Below are positions 9,109 through 18,080 of a stretch of 64,000 nucleotides of DNA, piece after piece. The notes under the pieces were generated by a model, which searched no databases, was not told where the DNA came from, and saw nothing but the letters and a program-made list of their open reading frames with translations. The DNA is taken from NCBI RefSeq assembly GCF_001426925.1, contig NZ_LMFR01000020.1, positions 62,001 to 126,000 on the forward strand. The letters are read 5' to 3'. Both the position numbers and the translations under genes were made by a program. This DNA comes from Microbacterium sp. Root53. Lineage in GTDB: Bacteria; Actinomycetota; Actinomycetes; Actinomycetales; Microbacteriaceae. Position 1 is the stretch's first letter. Every line of letters begins with the position of its first letter.

Positions 9109-9858
9109 TCAGCCGAGGCTGAGCAGGGGGCGGGCGAGCGCGGCGAGCGCGCCGCCGATGAGCGGGCCGACGACCGGCACCCACGAGTAGCCCCAGTCGC
9201 TGGAGCCCTTGCCCTTGATGGGCAGGAGGGCGTGGGCGATGCGCGGGCCGAGGTCGCGGGCCGGGTTGATCGCGTAGCCGGTCGGGCCGCCGAGCGACGC
9301 GCCGATGCCCACCACGAGCAGGGCGACGGGCAGGGCGGTCAGCGGACCGAGGCCGCCGGGGGTCCCGACCTCGACGTCGCCCCACTGGGCGAACGCGAAG
9401 ATCACGAACACGAGCACGAACGTGCCGATGATCTCGGTGATCAGGTTGTGGCCGTACGAGCGGATGGCGGGGCCGGTGGAGAAGACGCCGAGCTTGGCGT
9501 CCGGGTCGGCCTCCTCGTCGAAGTGCTGCCGGTAGGCGGCCCACGCGAGGACCGCGCCCAGGAACGCGCCGACGAGCTCGCCGGCGGTGGCGATCAGGAA
9601 CATCGGGAAGGTGATGTTCCCCGCGATCAGCAGGCCGATGCCGACGGCGGGGTTGAGGATCGAGCCGGAGTACACCGAGACGAGGACGCCCGCGAACACC
9701 GCGAGACCCCAGCCCCAGTTGATCATCAGGAAGCCGCCGCCGAAGCCCTTCGCCTTCACGAGGATCGCGTTGGCCACGACGCCCGCGCCGAGGAGGATCA
9801 GCATGCCTGTGCCGATCACCTCTGACAGGAAGTACAGCCCGAGATTCACTTCATCCAT
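9109..9858 (-). CDS. glpF: Glycerol uptake facilitator (aquaglyceroporin)
   Basis: Membrane channel for passive entry of glycerol. 249 residues with six predicted membrane helices and two half-helices carrying the NPA boxes: ILNPAVGIG (~residue 69) and [11 protein letters not shown]. The Asp after the second box (NPARD) marks a glycerol-conducting member rather than a water-only channel. First gene of the glpF-glpK unit, separated from glpD by about 83 bases containing a hairpin. Confidence 0.94.
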   Translation of the reverse strand: MDEVNLGLYFLSEVIGTGMLILLGAGVVANAILVKAKGFGGGFLMINWGWGLAVFAGVLVSVYSGSILNPAVGIGLLIAGNITFPMFLIATAGELVGAFLGAVLAWAAYRQHFDEEADPDAKLGVFSTGPAIRSYGHNLITEIIGTFVLVFVIFAFAQWGDVEVGTPGGLGPLTALPVALLVVGIGASLGGPTGYAINPARDLGPRIAHALLPIKGKGSSDWGYSWVPVVGPLIGGALAALARPLLSLG

Positions 9859-9882
9859 GTCTTCTTCGACCTTTCGGATTCA

Positions 9883-9906
9883 TCACGCGGCTCCTCTGCC
9901 GCGTGA
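9883..9906 (-). terminator. Hairpin between glpD and glpF
   Basis: Perfect 9-bp stem TCACGCGGC / GCCGCGTGA with a six-base loop, followed on the same interval by a weaker CCGGGG/CCCCGG hairpin (9917-9933). It lies downstream of glpD and 25-48 bases upstream of the glpF start, so it could end glpD transcripts or attenuate read-through into glpFK. Confidence 0.5.
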
Positions 9907-9941
9907 AGGGGGACACCCGGGGATCCGCCCCGGTGCGGGGT

Positions 9942-11648
9942 TCAGGGCAGCGTCACCCCGTGGCGCGTCGTGAGCAGCTGCCGGGTCTGGTGCACCTCGT
10001 CGTCGCGACGCGCGTCGCTCCAGCCGAGCAGGGGGGCGAGCGCCTCCGCGACCTCCTCGAGCACGGCCGCGTCCGCGTCGCCCGTGAAGGCGAGCGACGT
10101 GCGGCGCAGCACCACGTCGGCGAGGTGGACGACGTGCTCGCGCGCGACCATCCAGTCGAGCTCACCCGTCGAGAGGCGGCCGCCGGCGAGGAGGCGGTCG
10201 TCCTGCTCCTGGATGTGCGCCCAGACGGCCGCCGCGCGGGTGCCGTACCGCTCGAACAGGGTCGCGGCGCGGTCGCCCGCGCCGTCCAGGTGCAGGCGGA
10301 ACCACGCCTCGCGGTCCGAAGTGGTGCGCGGGAAGTCGCGCCCGCCGCCGATCGTGCGCCCGGCGGTGCTGACGCGGCGTTCGCGGCCGAGCAGCTCGAG
10401 GACCTTGCCGGACAGCGCCTCGCCGAGCGCGCGGAAGGTCGTCCACTTGCCGCCGACCAGGCTCACGAGCGGGGCCCGCCCGGAGGAGCGCTCCACCTCG
10501 ATCCGGTAGTCGCGCGACACGAATCCGGGCGCGGTGTCCTCGTGGCGCGGCAGCGGGCGGATGCCCGAGAAGCGGTACACGATCTGGCCGCGGTCGACCG
10601 CGATCGACGGGAAGACGTGATGGATGAGGTCGAAGAAGTAGTCGACCTCGGCCTCCGTGCACACCGCGGGCTCGCGCGGGTCGGCGTCGATGTCGGTGGT
10701 GCCGACGAGCACGCGGCCCTTGAGGGGGTAGATCAGCACGATGCGGCCGTCGGAGTGCTCGAAGAAGATCTCGCGGCCGCCGGTCGCCTTCAGCAGCTCG
10801 GGGTGGTCGAGCACGATGTGCGATCCCTTGGTGCCGCCCATGAACGCCGTGCTCGTGCCGAGCGCCTCGTTCGTGAGGTCGGTCCACGGGCCGGAGGCGT
10901 TCACGACGACGTCGGCCGCGACCGGGAACTCGGCGCCGGTCTCGCGATCACGCAGCAGCACGCCGCGCTCGTCGCGGCCGATCGCCTCGACGTAGTTCAG
11001 GGCGCGTGCGCCGCCGGTCGCGGTCGCGGGGTGGGCCTCGAGGCCGTCGATCAGGACGTCGAGCGCGAGTCGCTCGGGGTCGTGCATCGACGCGTCGAAG
11101 TAGGTGGCCGTGTACTTGATCTTCGGATCCAGCATGGGCAGCTCCTCGAGCGAGCGGCGCCGGCCGTGGAACCGGTGGCGCGGCACCGTGCCGCCCGCGC
11201 GGGAGAACGTGTCGTAGATCGTCAGGCCGACCTTGATCAGGAACGCGCCGCGCTCGGTCGGCTTGCCCTGCCGGTGGGTCAGGAAGCGCAGGGGAGCGGA
11301 GAGGACGCCCTTGAACGTCGAGTAGATCGGGATCGTCGTCTGCAGCGGCTTGACGTAGTGGGGCGCGATCTTCAGCAGGCCGTTGCGCTCCTGCACCGAC
11401 TCCTTGACGAGGCGGAACTCGCCGTTCTCCAGGTAGCGGATGCCGCCGTGGATCATGTGGCTCGACGCGGCCGAGGCGCCCGACGCGAAGTCCCCGCGCT
11501 CGACGAGGAGGACGTCGACTCCCTGCAGGGCGAGGTCGCGGAACGTCGAGATGCCGTTGATGCCGCCGCCGATGATGAGGACCGTGGCCCGCCCCGTCTC
11601 TCGCACGGCGGCGACCTCGGGGCGCTCCTGCGTACCGGGCTGGTTCAT
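9942..11648 (-). CDS. glpD: Glycerol-3-phosphate dehydrogenase, FAD-dependent
   Basis: Peripheral-membrane flavoenzyme oxidising glycerol 3-phosphate to dihydroxyacetone phosphate and passing electrons to quinone. 568 residues. The FAD-binding Rossmann motif is VLIIGGGINGISTFRDLALQG near residue 24, followed by GASAASSHMIHGGIRYLE (substrate site), GTTDIDADP, and the C-terminal helical domain. The ATG at 11648 has the ribosome site GAGGAACGAGG; longer in-frame starts upstream have no such site. Leftward and first in the glpD / glpFK order, divergent from a SorC-type regulator. Confidence 0.95.
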   Translation of the reverse strand: MNQPGTQERPEVAAVRETGRATVLIIGGGINGISTFRDLALQGVDVLLVERGDFASGASAASSHMIHGGIRYLENGEFRLVKESVQERNGLLKIAPHYVKPLQTTIPIYSTFKGVLSAPLRFLTHRQGKPTERGAFLIKVGLTIYDTFSRAGGTVPRHRFHGRRRSLEELPMLDPKIKYTATYFDASMHDPERLALDVLIDGLEAHPATATGGARALNYVEAIGRDERGVLLRDRETGAEFPVAADVVVNASGPWTDLTNEALGTSTAFMGGTKGSHIVLDHPELLKATGGREIFFEHSDGRIVLIYPLKGRVLVGTTDIDADPREPAVCTEAEVDYFFDLIHHVFPSIAVDRGQIVYRFSGIRPLPRHEDTAPGFVSRDYRIEVERSSGRAPLVSLVGGKWTTFRALGEALSGKVLELLGRERRVSTAGRTIGGGRDFPRTTSDREAWFRLHLDGAGDRAATLFERYGTRAAAVWAHIQEQDDRLLAGGRLSTGELDWMVAREHVVHLADVVLRRTSLAFTGDADAAVLEEVAEALAPLLGWSDARRDDEVHQTRQLLTTRHGVTLP

Positions 11649-11726
11649 CGTCGACCTCGTTCCTCTCGACTGCCTCTGTCGATGGGAGCCAGCATCCGCC
11701 CCCGGCGCACATCCGCGCAATTCGAG

Positions 11727-11740
11727 TGCACAAACGTGCA
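11727..11740. promoter_or_regulatory. Candidate operator in the glpD / regulator divergent interval
   Basis: TGCAC-AAAC-GTGCA is a perfect 5-bp inverted repeat; a third TGCA half-site lies 7 bases further on (11747-11750). It overlaps the region just upstream of the regulator's -10 element, so it could serve autoregulation and control of glpD together. Confidence 0.45.
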
Positions 11741-11748
11741 CGCGGGTG

Positions 11749-11754
11749 CAGAAT
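11749..11754 (+). promoter_or_regulatory. -10 element of the SorC-type regulator
   Basis: CAGAAT ends 7 bases before the ATG at 11762. This predicts a leaderless transcript and supports that start over the in-frame ATG at 11753, which would lie upstream of the transcription start. Confidence 0.4.
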
Positions 11755-11761
11755 GGGGCTC

Positions 11762-12751
11762 ATGGTGGACCAGATCGAGGCGGTGCCGCGCACCCCGCCG
11801 ACCGACCGGCGGGCCCTCGCAGCGCACAAGGCCGCGCAGCTCTACTACATGCAGGACATGACGATGGAGGCCATCGCCGCCGAGCTCGCGGTGTCGCGGT
11901 CATCCGTGTCCCGCCTGCTCAGTCACGCGCGCGACATCGGCATCGTCGACATCCGGATCACCTCGCCGCTCGAGGGCGGGGTGTCGCTCGAGCGCGAGCT
12001 GCGCTCGCGGTTCCGGGTCGCGGCGCACGTCGTGCCGATGCCGGCGAGCGTGAGCGAGATCGAGCGCCTGGAGCGCGTCGCGATCACGGCCGCGCGCCTG
12101 CTGACGCAGTTCGTGGACTCCAACATGACCGTGGGGATCGCATGGGGATCCACGCTCAGTGCGATCAGCAGGCACCTGCCGGCCAAGGAGCTGCACGACG
12201 TGACGGTCGTGCAGCTCAACGGCGCGGGCAACGTGCAGACCACGGGCATCGAGTACGCCAGCGAGATCATGCAGCGCTTCGGCGCGGCGTTCGGGGCGCG
12301 CGTGCAGCAGTTCCCGGTGCCGGCGTTCTTCGACGATCCCGCGACGCGCGAGGCCATGTGGCGGGAGCGGAGCACCCGTCGCGTCCTCGAGATGCAGGCG
12401 CGGATGGATCTCGCGGTGTTCGGCGTCGGCTCTCCCGCGGCGGACGTGCCGAGCCGCGTGTACGCGGGCGGCTATCTCGACCGCGCGGACTACACGAGCC
12501 TGGCCGAGGACCGCGCGATCGGCGACGTCGCCACGGTGTTCTTCCGCGCCGACGGCTCGTGGCGCGACATCCGGCTCAACGCCCGCACCACGGGCCCGGG
12601 GTTGGACCGGTTGCGTCGCGTGCCGCGGCGCATCTGCATCGCCGCGGGCGTGCACAAGGCGGCCAGCCTGCGCGCCGCGATGGCGGCGGGGCTCGTCACC
12701 GACGTCGTGATGGACCAGGGCCTCGCGAGGGAGGTCGTGGAGCTCGGCTGA
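11762..12751 (+). CDS. SorC-family sugar-binding transcriptional regulator
   Basis: 329 residues. The N-terminal helix-turn-helix (~residues 17-55: QLYYMQDMTMEAIAAELAVS, then RSSVSRLLSHARDIGIVDI) precedes a SorC/DeoR-type sugar-phosphate domain built on an isomerase-like fold (VGIAWGSTLSAIS, VVQLNGAGN, AVFGVGSPA, ICIAAGVHKAASLRAAMAAG). Such proteins bind a phosphorylated sugar or polyol as effector. Divergence from glpD suggests a regulator of glycerol use with glycerol 3-phosphate or a related phosphate as ligand; that is inference. It ends 9 bases from the convergent GCS2 gene. Confidence 0.85.
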   Translation: MVDQIEAVPRTPPTDRRALAAHKAAQLYYMQDMTMEAIAAELAVSRSSVSRLLSHARDIGIVDIRITSPLEGGVSLERELRSRFRVAAHVVPMPASVSEIERLERVAITAARLLTQFVDSNMTVGIAWGSTLSAISRHLPAKELHDVTVVQLNGAGNVQTTGIEYASEIMQRFGAAFGARVQQFPVPAFFDDPATREAMWRERSTRRVLEMQARMDLAVFGVGSPAADVPSRVYAGGYLDRADYTSLAEDRAIGDVATVFFRADGSWRDIRLNARTTGPGLDRLRRVPRRICIAAGVHKAASLRAAMAAGLVTDVVMDQGLAREVVELG

Positions 12752-12760
12752 CCGGGGCGC

Positions 12761-13942
12761 TCAGATGCCGAACGGCGCGGAGAGCGGGTCGATCCTGCTG
12801 CGGTCGCGCAGCGTCGGGCCGTTGCGGAACTCGCGCATGAGCATCTTCGCGACCTCCCGCAGGTCGCCGTCCGCGGCCTCCGCGACCGCGATCTGCCGCT
12901 GGTAGCTCGCGCCGCGCTCGAGGATGCCGCGGATGCTGGTGAACTCCCGCGCGCATTTGAGCTCGACGGCGATCGGCTCGAGCCGGTCGAGCGTCTCGAG
13001 CAGGTGCTGCTGCACCGGCACCTGGGTGCCCTCGCGGTCGACGATCACCTCGGCGTCGAGCCCGTAGCGCGCGGCGCGCCACTTGTTCTCGCGCGTGAAC
13101 CAGGGCTGGAGCACGGGCAGCTCACGGCCCTCGTCGATGTCGCGAGAGAACGACTCGACGAGGGTCTGCACGAGGGCCGCGACGGCCGCCAGTTCCGGCA
13201 GGGTCGACATCCCGTCGCACGCGCGCACCTCGATCGTCCCCCAGTGCGGAGCGGGGCGGATGTCCCAGCGCACCTCGGTCGCGTCGGCCATCACGCCCGT
13301 GCGCGTCATGTCGTCGAGGTACGCCTCGTACTCCGACCAGGACCTGAGCTGCCACGGCAGGCCCGTCGTCGGCAGCTGCTGGAACACCAGCGCCCGGTTC
13401 GAGGCGTAGCCGGTGCGCTCGCCGGCCCAGAACGGGCTCGACGCCGACAGCGCCTGCAGGTGCGGGATGTAGCCGGTGAGGGCGTGGATGATCGGGAACA
13501 CCTTGTTCACGTCCTCGACGCCCACGTGCACGTGGATGCCCCAGATCATCATGTTGCGACCCCACCACTGGGTGCGCTCGATCAGCGCGGCGTAGCGGTT
13601 CTTGTCGGTGACGGTCTGCCCGTACCACTTGGCGAAAGGGTGGCTCCCGGCGCACATCAGCTCGATGCCGCGCGGATCGGTCTGCGTGCGCACAGCGTGG
13701 ATCGCGTCCGAGATGTCGTGGATCGCTGCCTCCACCGTGTCGCCGACGCCGCTCGTGACCTCGACCGTGTTGGTCAGCAGCTCGGCCGTGACCGTGTGGC
13801 GCTCGAGCGCGGTCAGCTCCTCGAGGGCCGGCATGATCTCCGGGGCTCGGCCGACCAGATCGCCGGTCTCGCCGTCGGCCAGCATCAGCTCCCACTCGAT
13901 GCCGACGGTGGAGCGGGCGGAGGGCGCGAACGCGATCGTCAT
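12761..13942 (-). CDS. GCS2-family carboxylate-amine ligase (YbdK/EgtA-like)
   Basis: ATP-dependent ligase of the glutamate-cysteine ligase 2 family, 393 residues from the ATG at 13942. Family features: [11 protein letters not shown] near the N-terminus (acidic metal ligands), [24 protein letters not shown], and [16 protein letters not shown]. Members couple an amino acid to the gamma-carboxyl of glutamate; EgtA makes gamma-glutamylcysteine for ergothioneine, and E. coli YbdK has weak activity of this kind. No ergothioneine or mycothiol genes are nearby, so the substrate is unknown. Solitary, convergent with the SorC-type regulator and divergent from rpsP. An upstream in-frame ATG at 13966 would add 8 residues. 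Confidence 0.8.
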   Translation of the reverse strand: MTIAFAPSARSTVGIEWELMLADGETGDLVGRAPEIMPALEELTALERHTVTAELLTNTVEVTSGVGDTVEAAIHDISDAIHAVRTQTDPRGIELMCAGSHPFAKWYGQTVTDKNRYAALIERTQWWGRNMMIWGIHVHVGVEDVNKVFPIIHALTGYIPHLQALSASSPFWAGERTGYASNRALVFQQLPTTGLPWQLRSWSEYEAYLDDMTRTGVMADATEVRWDIRPAPHWGTIEVRACDGMSTLPELAAVAALVQTLVESFSRDIDEGRELPVLQPWFTRENKWRAARYGLDAEVIVDREGTQVPVQQHLLETLDRLEPIAVELKCAREFTSIRGILERGASYQRQIAVAEAADGDLREVAKMLMREFRNGPTLRDRSRIDPLSAPFGI

Positions 13943-14137
13943 TCGCCCAGTGTCCTGGCCCGGCACGCCAGGGGCAACTTGTACGCGGGGCCCCGCGTCA
14001 TCTGGCAGAATGGAGGGTCGGACCGGGTGCTCGACCCTCTATCCAGCGCCCAGAGTCCTCCTCTTGAGCTTCCGCCGGTGTGCACCCCACTACCTGGCGA
14101 CTGGTTCGTCTCGCTTTACACACCACACAGGAGAATC

Positions 14138-14545
14138 GTGGCTGTCAAGATCCGTCTGAAGCGCCTGGGCAAGATCCGTGCGCCGTACTACCGCATCGTC
14201 GTGGCCGACTCGCGCACCAAGCGCGACGGTCGTGTGATCGAGGAGATCGGCAAGTACCACCCGACCGAGGAGCCCTCGTTCATCGAGGTCGACTCGGAGC
14301 GTGCGCAGTACTGGCTGTCGGTCGGCGCCCAGCCGACCGAGCAGGTGCGCGCCATCCTCAAGATCACGGGCGACTGGGGCACCTTCAAGGGTGAGAAGGA
14401 TGCGAAGAGCACCCTGAAGACCCGCGAGGAGAAGGCCGGCTACGTGGCCGACTCGTCGAAGAAGTCGGTCGTCAAGCCCAAGGTCGAGAAGAAGGCCGAG
14501 GAGCCCGCCGAGGCTCCGGCCGCCGAGGCCGAGGCCGCAGAGTAA
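14138..14545 (+). CDS. rpsP: Small ribosomal subunit protein bS16
   Basis: bS16 stabilises the 5' domain of 16S rRNA. 135 residues: a canonical ~85-residue core ([20 protein letters not shown], then [20 protein letters not shown]) plus a Lys/Ala/Glu-rich tail usual in actinobacteria. The start is GTG at 14138, preceded by a strong AGGAGA (14129-14134); the frame is open far upstream but carries no homology there. First gene of rpsP-khpA-rimM-trmD, with 2-4-base gaps between genes. Confidence 0.97.
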   Translation: MAVKIRLKRLGKIRAPYYRIVVADSRTKRDGRVIEEIGKYHPTEEPSFIEVDSERAQYWLSVGAQPTEQVRAILKITGDWGTFKGEKDAKSTLKTREEKAGYVADSSKKSVVKPKVEKKAEEPAEAPAAEAEAAE

Positions 14546-14547
14546 TC

Positions 14548-14778
14548 GTGCTGGCCGCCGCGCTCGAGCACCTCGTCAAGGGGATCGTGGATCACCCGGA
14601 CGACGTGCGCATCGACTCGTCCACCTCGCCTCGCGGGGACGTGCTGGAAGTGCACGTCCACGCGGACGACCGTGGGCGCGTCATCGGGCGCGGCGGCCGT
14701 ACCGCGAAGGCCATCCGCACGCTCGTGTCGGCCCTGGCGGACGGTCGTCGCGTGCGCGTCGACGTCGCGGACGACTGA
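14548..14778 (+). CDS. khpA: KH-domain RNA-binding protein KhpA
   Basis: A 76-residue single KH domain with the RNA-binding GXXG loop in GRVIGRGGRTAKAIRTLV (residues ~43-60). In firmicutes KhpA pairs with KhpB/EloR and affects cell elongation and small RNAs. Its place between rpsP and rimM is conserved in Gram-positive bacteria. GTG start two bases after the rpsP stop. Confidence 0.93.
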   Translation: MLAAALEHLVKGIVDHPDDVRIDSSTSPRGDVLEVHVHADDRGRVIGRGGRTAKAIRTLVSALADGRRVRVDVADD

Positions 14779-14780
14779 TC

Positions 14781-15368
14781 GTGGCCGCAGGAAAGCCCGC
14801 CAAGAACCAGCTTCGCGTCGGCCGCCTCGTCAAGGCCCACGGCCTCAAGGGCGCGCTCAAGCTGGAGCTGTACACCGACGACCCCGACGGGCGGTTCACG
14901 CCCGGGGCGACGTTCACCCTGCAGGTGCCTGAGCACTCGCAGTGGCACGGCAAGACCATCACCGTGCGGGAGTTCCGCTGGATGAACCAGCACCCCGTCG
15001 TCTTCTTCGAGGGCGTCGACGACCGCAACGCGGCCGACACCCTCGTGCGCGCCATCCTGTGGATCGACCAGGATGAGGACGCGCCCGCCGAGCCCGACGC
15101 CTGGTACGACCACCAGCTGGTGGGTCTGGACGTCGTGCGCGACGGCGTCGTCGTCGGAAAGGTCGCGCGGGTCGACCACTTCCCGGCGCAGGACCTGCTC
15201 GTGGTCCGCGCCGGCGAGGACGAAGTGCTCGTGCCGTTCGTCTCGGCCATCGTGCCTGAGGTCGACATCGAGGGCGGCCGCGTCGTCGTGACGCCGCCCG
15301 CCGGTCTGTTCGAGGAGCTGCCCGAGCCCGAGACGCCTGAGGCGGAGACGCCCGCGTCCGAGGACTGA
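14781..15368 (+). CDS. rimM: Ribosome maturation factor RimM
   Basis: Assists maturation of the 30S head and binds uS19. 195 residues: the N-terminal RimM barrel ([20 protein letters not shown], residues ~10-29), then the PRC-barrel domain ([34 protein letters not shown]). A Pro/Glu/Ala-rich tail of about 20 residues follows. GTG start two bases after the khpA stop. Confidence 0.96.
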   Translation: MAAGKPAKNQLRVGRLVKAHGLKGALKLELYTDDPDGRFTPGATFTLQVPEHSQWHGKTITVREFRWMNQHPVVFFEGVDDRNAADTLVRAILWIDQDEDAPAEPDAWYDHQLVGLDVVRDGVVVGKVARVDHFPAQDLLVVRAGEDEVLVPFVSAIVPEVDIEGGRVVVTPPAGLFEELPEPETPEAETPASED

Positions 15369-15372
15369 CCCG

Positions 15373-16053
15373 ATGCGCATCGACATCGTCACGATCTTCC
15401 CGGCGTTCTTCGATGTGCTCGACGTCTCGCTGATCGGAAAGGCCCGCGACAAGGGCCTGCTCGACCTGCGCGTGCACGACCTGCGCGACTGGACCCACGA
15501 CCGCCACCGCACGGTCGACGACACGCCCTACGGCGGCGGCGCCGGCATGGTCATGAAGCCGGAGCCCTGGGGCGAGGCGCTCGACGAGATCCTCCAGGAC
15601 GACGCCGTGCTGGTGGTTCCGACGCCCTCGGGCGAGGTCTTCTCGCAGCCGATGGCGCGCGAGCTGGCGCAGGAGTCGCAGCTCGTTTTCGCGTGCGGCC
15701 GGTACGAGGGCATCGATCAGCGCGTGATCGACCACTACGCGTCGCGGGGCCGCGTGCGCCTCGTGAGCATCGGCGACTACGTGCTCAACGGCGGCGAGGT
15801 CGCCGCCATGGCGATGATCGAGGCCGTCACGCGGCTCGTGCCGGGCTTCATGGGAAACCCCGAGAGTCTGCTCGAGGAGTCTCACGAGGACGGCCTTCTC
15901 GAATACCCGATCTACACCAAGCCCGCCGTCTGGCGCGGGCTGGAGGTGCCGCCCGTGCTGCTCAGCGGCAACCACGGCGCGGTCGCCGCCTGGCGCCGCG
16001 AACAGAGCCTCGAGCGCACCCGCGAGCGTCGCCCCGACCTGCTGGCTGACTGA
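15373..16053 (+). CDS. trmD: tRNA (guanine-N1)-methyltransferase TrmD
   Basis: Methylates G37 of tRNAs with G36 to prevent +1 frameshifting, using S-adenosylmethionine in a trefoil knot. 226 residues with [15 protein letters not shown] (substrate site), [11 protein letters not shown] (knot, cofactor site) and [11 protein letters not shown], which includes the catalytic Asp. Last gene of the operon. In most bacteria rplS follows directly; here a convergent HNH gene begins six bases on and rplS lies 24.9 kb away. Confidence 0.97.
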   Translation: MRIDIVTIFPAFFDVLDVSLIGKARDKGLLDLRVHDLRDWTHDRHRTVDDTPYGGGAGMVMKPEPWGEALDEILQDDAVLVVPTPSGEVFSQPMARELAQESQLVFACGRYEGIDQRVIDHYASRGRVRLVSIGDYVLNGGEVAAMAMIEAVTRLVPGFMGNPESLLEESHEDGLLEYPIYTKPAVWRGLEVPPVLLSGNHGAVAAWRREQSLERTRERRPDLLAD

Positions 16054-16059
16054 CTGACG

Positions 16060-17391
16060 TCAGAAGGGCGGCGGGTCGCTCCCGAAGTCGGCGCGCGCGA
16101 TCTCCGCGGACGCTTCGAACCGGACGACCGGGGTGGGTTTGTGCTTGTAGGCCCTGCCGGTGGGACTGATGACCTCCATCACCCCGCCGGGCCCGTGGCG
16201 GAAGTCCCAGTTCGAGTTGTGTTTCAGGACGTGGTGGGCGCGGCACAGGTTGGCGAGGTTGCGGACGTCCGTGACCCCGCCTTCCGAATACGGGATGGTG
16301 TGGTCGTCCTCGCACCGGATCGCGGGTTGCCGGCAGCCGGGGAAGCGGCAGTGCTCGTCCCGGGCGACCAGGAAGCGGCGCTGCGCTTTCGTGGGCGTGT
16401 AGGTGTCGACGGTCTTCAGGCACCCGGTGTCGGGGTCCTGGAACAAGCGCGTCCACTTGGCGGCCTCGCCGGCCAGGCGGCGGGCCGCGTCGGCGGGTAT
16501 GGGTCCGTAGCCGGCGAGGAACGCGGACTCGTCGCCGACGCCGGTGAGGGTCTGCCACGGGACGGTGACCTGAACGGTGGCGGTGATCTTCGTGAGGGCG
16601 TCGCCGCCGTGCTGGTCGATCAGCTCGGCGGTGGGGAGGCCGGCGAGGGCGATCTCGGCGAACACGTCCGCCCGGATCTGATCCAACGTCCGCTCGTCGG
16701 TCTCATCCTTGGTGCGGTGGATCGTGCGGGCCATCTGGGTGGCCCGGTCGTGCATCGCGTACACCGTCACCGCCGGACCGATGTAGGTCAACTCCCCCAT
16801 CCCGTCCGGGAGCGGCGCCGCCCGCAGGGAGCGGTCGGCCATGGCCTCTTCGTGCCGCTCCTCCAGTGGCAGCGGCTCGATGTCGTCCGCGAGCTTCCGC
16901 GCGACGGAGCCCAGCTGGCCGGCGGTGAGCTTCTCCGCCCGTGGCAGGATGATCCGCTCGAACTCCGCCCGGGAGTCGTCATCCTCGAGGCGACTGCCGG
17001 CGTCGAGGATGGCTCGCACGTGCGGCTCGCTGATCCGGCCTTCCTCGAACAGGGCGAATGTGGCCGGGAATCCGTCGATGAGGTCGACCGCCCACTCCAT
17101 CCGGGCCCGGATCGTGCGGTCTGACGTCCGCCCGGCGACCGCGAACTCCGCGGCCATGGACCTCAGCGGGTGCTCGAACTCCGAACCCGTCCCACCCCGG
17201 CGGGTCTGGGCTTCGGCGATCGCGCGGCCCTCGGCGAGGATCCACGCCTGCCGGGCCTTCGCCTGGGCGATGATGACCTGCTGCTCCAGGTAATCGTCGA
17301 CGAGCTCTGACGTGCGGGCGCGTTCGGCCGGGGTGGGAGCCCACCGGGTCGAAGTCGCGGCCCGATTCTCCTCCGGGCCACCGACATTCAC
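16060..17391 (-). CDS. DUF222 / HNH endonuclease domain protein (13E12-type)
   Basis: 443 residues. A long helical DUF222 region occupies roughly residues 30-330. A C-terminal HNH nuclease module has zinc and metal ligands in HCRFPGCRQPAIRCEDDH, then NLCRAHHVLKH. This matches the 13E12 family, multicopy in mycobacteria and Microbacteriaceae and thought to be mobile or selfish; the cellular role is not established. The gene looks intact. It sits immediately after trmD, convergent, and its start region adjoins a repeat cluster. It marks the left edge of the segment that separates trmD from rplS. Confidence 0.88.
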   Translation of the reverse strand: MNVGGPEENRAATSTRWAPTPAERARTSELVDDYLEQQVIIAQAKARQAWILAEGRAIAEAQTRRGGTGSEFEHPLRSMAAEFAVAGRTSDRTIRARMEWAVDLIDGFPATFALFEEGRISEPHVRAILDAGSRLEDDDSRAEFERIILPRAEKLTAGQLGSVARKLADDIEPLPLEERHEEAMADRSLRAAPLPDGMGELTYIGPAVTVYAMHDRATQMARTIHRTKDETDERTLDQIRADVFAEIALAGLPTAELIDQHGGDALTKITATVQVTVPWQTLTGVGDESAFLAGYGPIPADAARRLAGEAAKWTRLFQDPDTGCLKTVDTYTPTKAQRRFLVARDEHCRFPGCRQPAIRCEDDHTIPYSEGGVTDVRNLANLCRAHHVLKHNSNWDFRHGPGGVMEVISPTGRAYKHKPTPVVRFEASAEIARADFGSDPPPF

Positions 17392-17510
17392 CGGGCCGGA
17401 AAGCGCAGATCAGCGATTCAAACCGAATCTGTGGAGAAGTCCTCGCGGGGGCATCCTGTGGACGAGCGGTGGGCCGGTCGGCAGGGAGGGTTCGGACACG
17501 TTTCGACTCC

Positions 17511-17634
17511 GGCGCTGGCGCGCCTCCGCTCAACGACCACAGGGTGGGGGCGGCGCTGGCGCTCGCTTCGCTCAAGGCCCGGAGGGGTGGGCCGGCGTTG
17601 GCGCTCGCTTCGCTCAACGACCGAAAGGGGGAGC
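17511..17634. repeat. Three imperfect ~42-bp direct repeats
   Basis: Copies begin at 17511, 17552 and 17594 (period 41-42). Each has GGCGCTGGCG or GGCGTTGGCG, then CTTCGCTCAA or a variant, then a GA/GG-rich spacer. Short TCGAC sequences flank the array (TTTCGAC at 17501, TCTCGAC at 17638). The wording resembles dispersed REP-like elements common between genes of Microbacteriaceae. The whole 17392-17690 interval between the HNH gene and the next ORF holds nothing else I recognise. Confidence 0.6.
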
Positions 17635-17690
17635 CGGTCTCGACGGGCAGACGCTCGCGGCGTAGTGGGCGGGCATTCCGGGAGGTCGAG

Positions 17691-18080
17691 ATGAATGCCA
17701 AGCGGACCCTTCAGAAGGCGGCGGTCGCCTGCGTCGCCGTGGCCGGGGCGGTCGTCCTGTTCGCGCCCGCATACTCGACGGCGAGCATCGGCGCCGACGG
17801 GGTCGAGCGGGCCGGCAGCGCCTCGGTGCTGCAGCACGTCGGTCCCTGGACGCTGCTGCTCGTGCTGATCCCCGCGGCCATCGCCGCCGTGCCGCTGGTC
17901 GCGGCGCCGTGGCCGGGGCAGTCGTCCACGATCGTCTCGGCGTCCCTGATGGTGGCGTGGGGCATCGTGGGCGCGGCGAGCATCGGCGTCCTCTACTGGC
18001 CGGCCATCCTGTGCTCGGTCGCGTCGGTGTTCGCGCCTACGCGGTCACCACGCGGGTCAGGGTCACCACGGCGTTCTTGA
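17691..18080 (+). CDS. Small hydrophobic membrane protein, unknown
   Basis: 129 residues with three or four predicted membrane segments (about 8-29, 50-71, 78-105) and a basic C-terminus; no recognisable family. The ATG at 17691 follows a good ribosome site (GGGAGGT). The last 44 bases overlap the end of the convergent nitrate reductase gene, so the C-terminal ~14 residues are read antisense to its tail. The hydrophobic pattern and ribosome site argue for a real gene; the repeat-rich upstream region shows no clear promoter. Confidence 0.55.
   Translation: MNAKRTLQKAAVACVAVAGAVVLFAPAYSTASIGADGVERAGSASVLQHVGPWTLLLVLIPAAIAAVPLVAAPWPGQSSTIVSASLMVAWGIVGAASIGVLYWPAILCSVASVFAPTRSPRGSGSPRRS

Noticed and set aside
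11753..11761. Earlier ATG for the SorC-type regulator
   Set aside because: It overlaps the likely -10 (11749-11754), so it would not be in the transcript.
17511..17634. Repeat cluster as a CRISPR array
   Set aside because: Only three imperfect copies, spacers not unique or regular, no cas genes.
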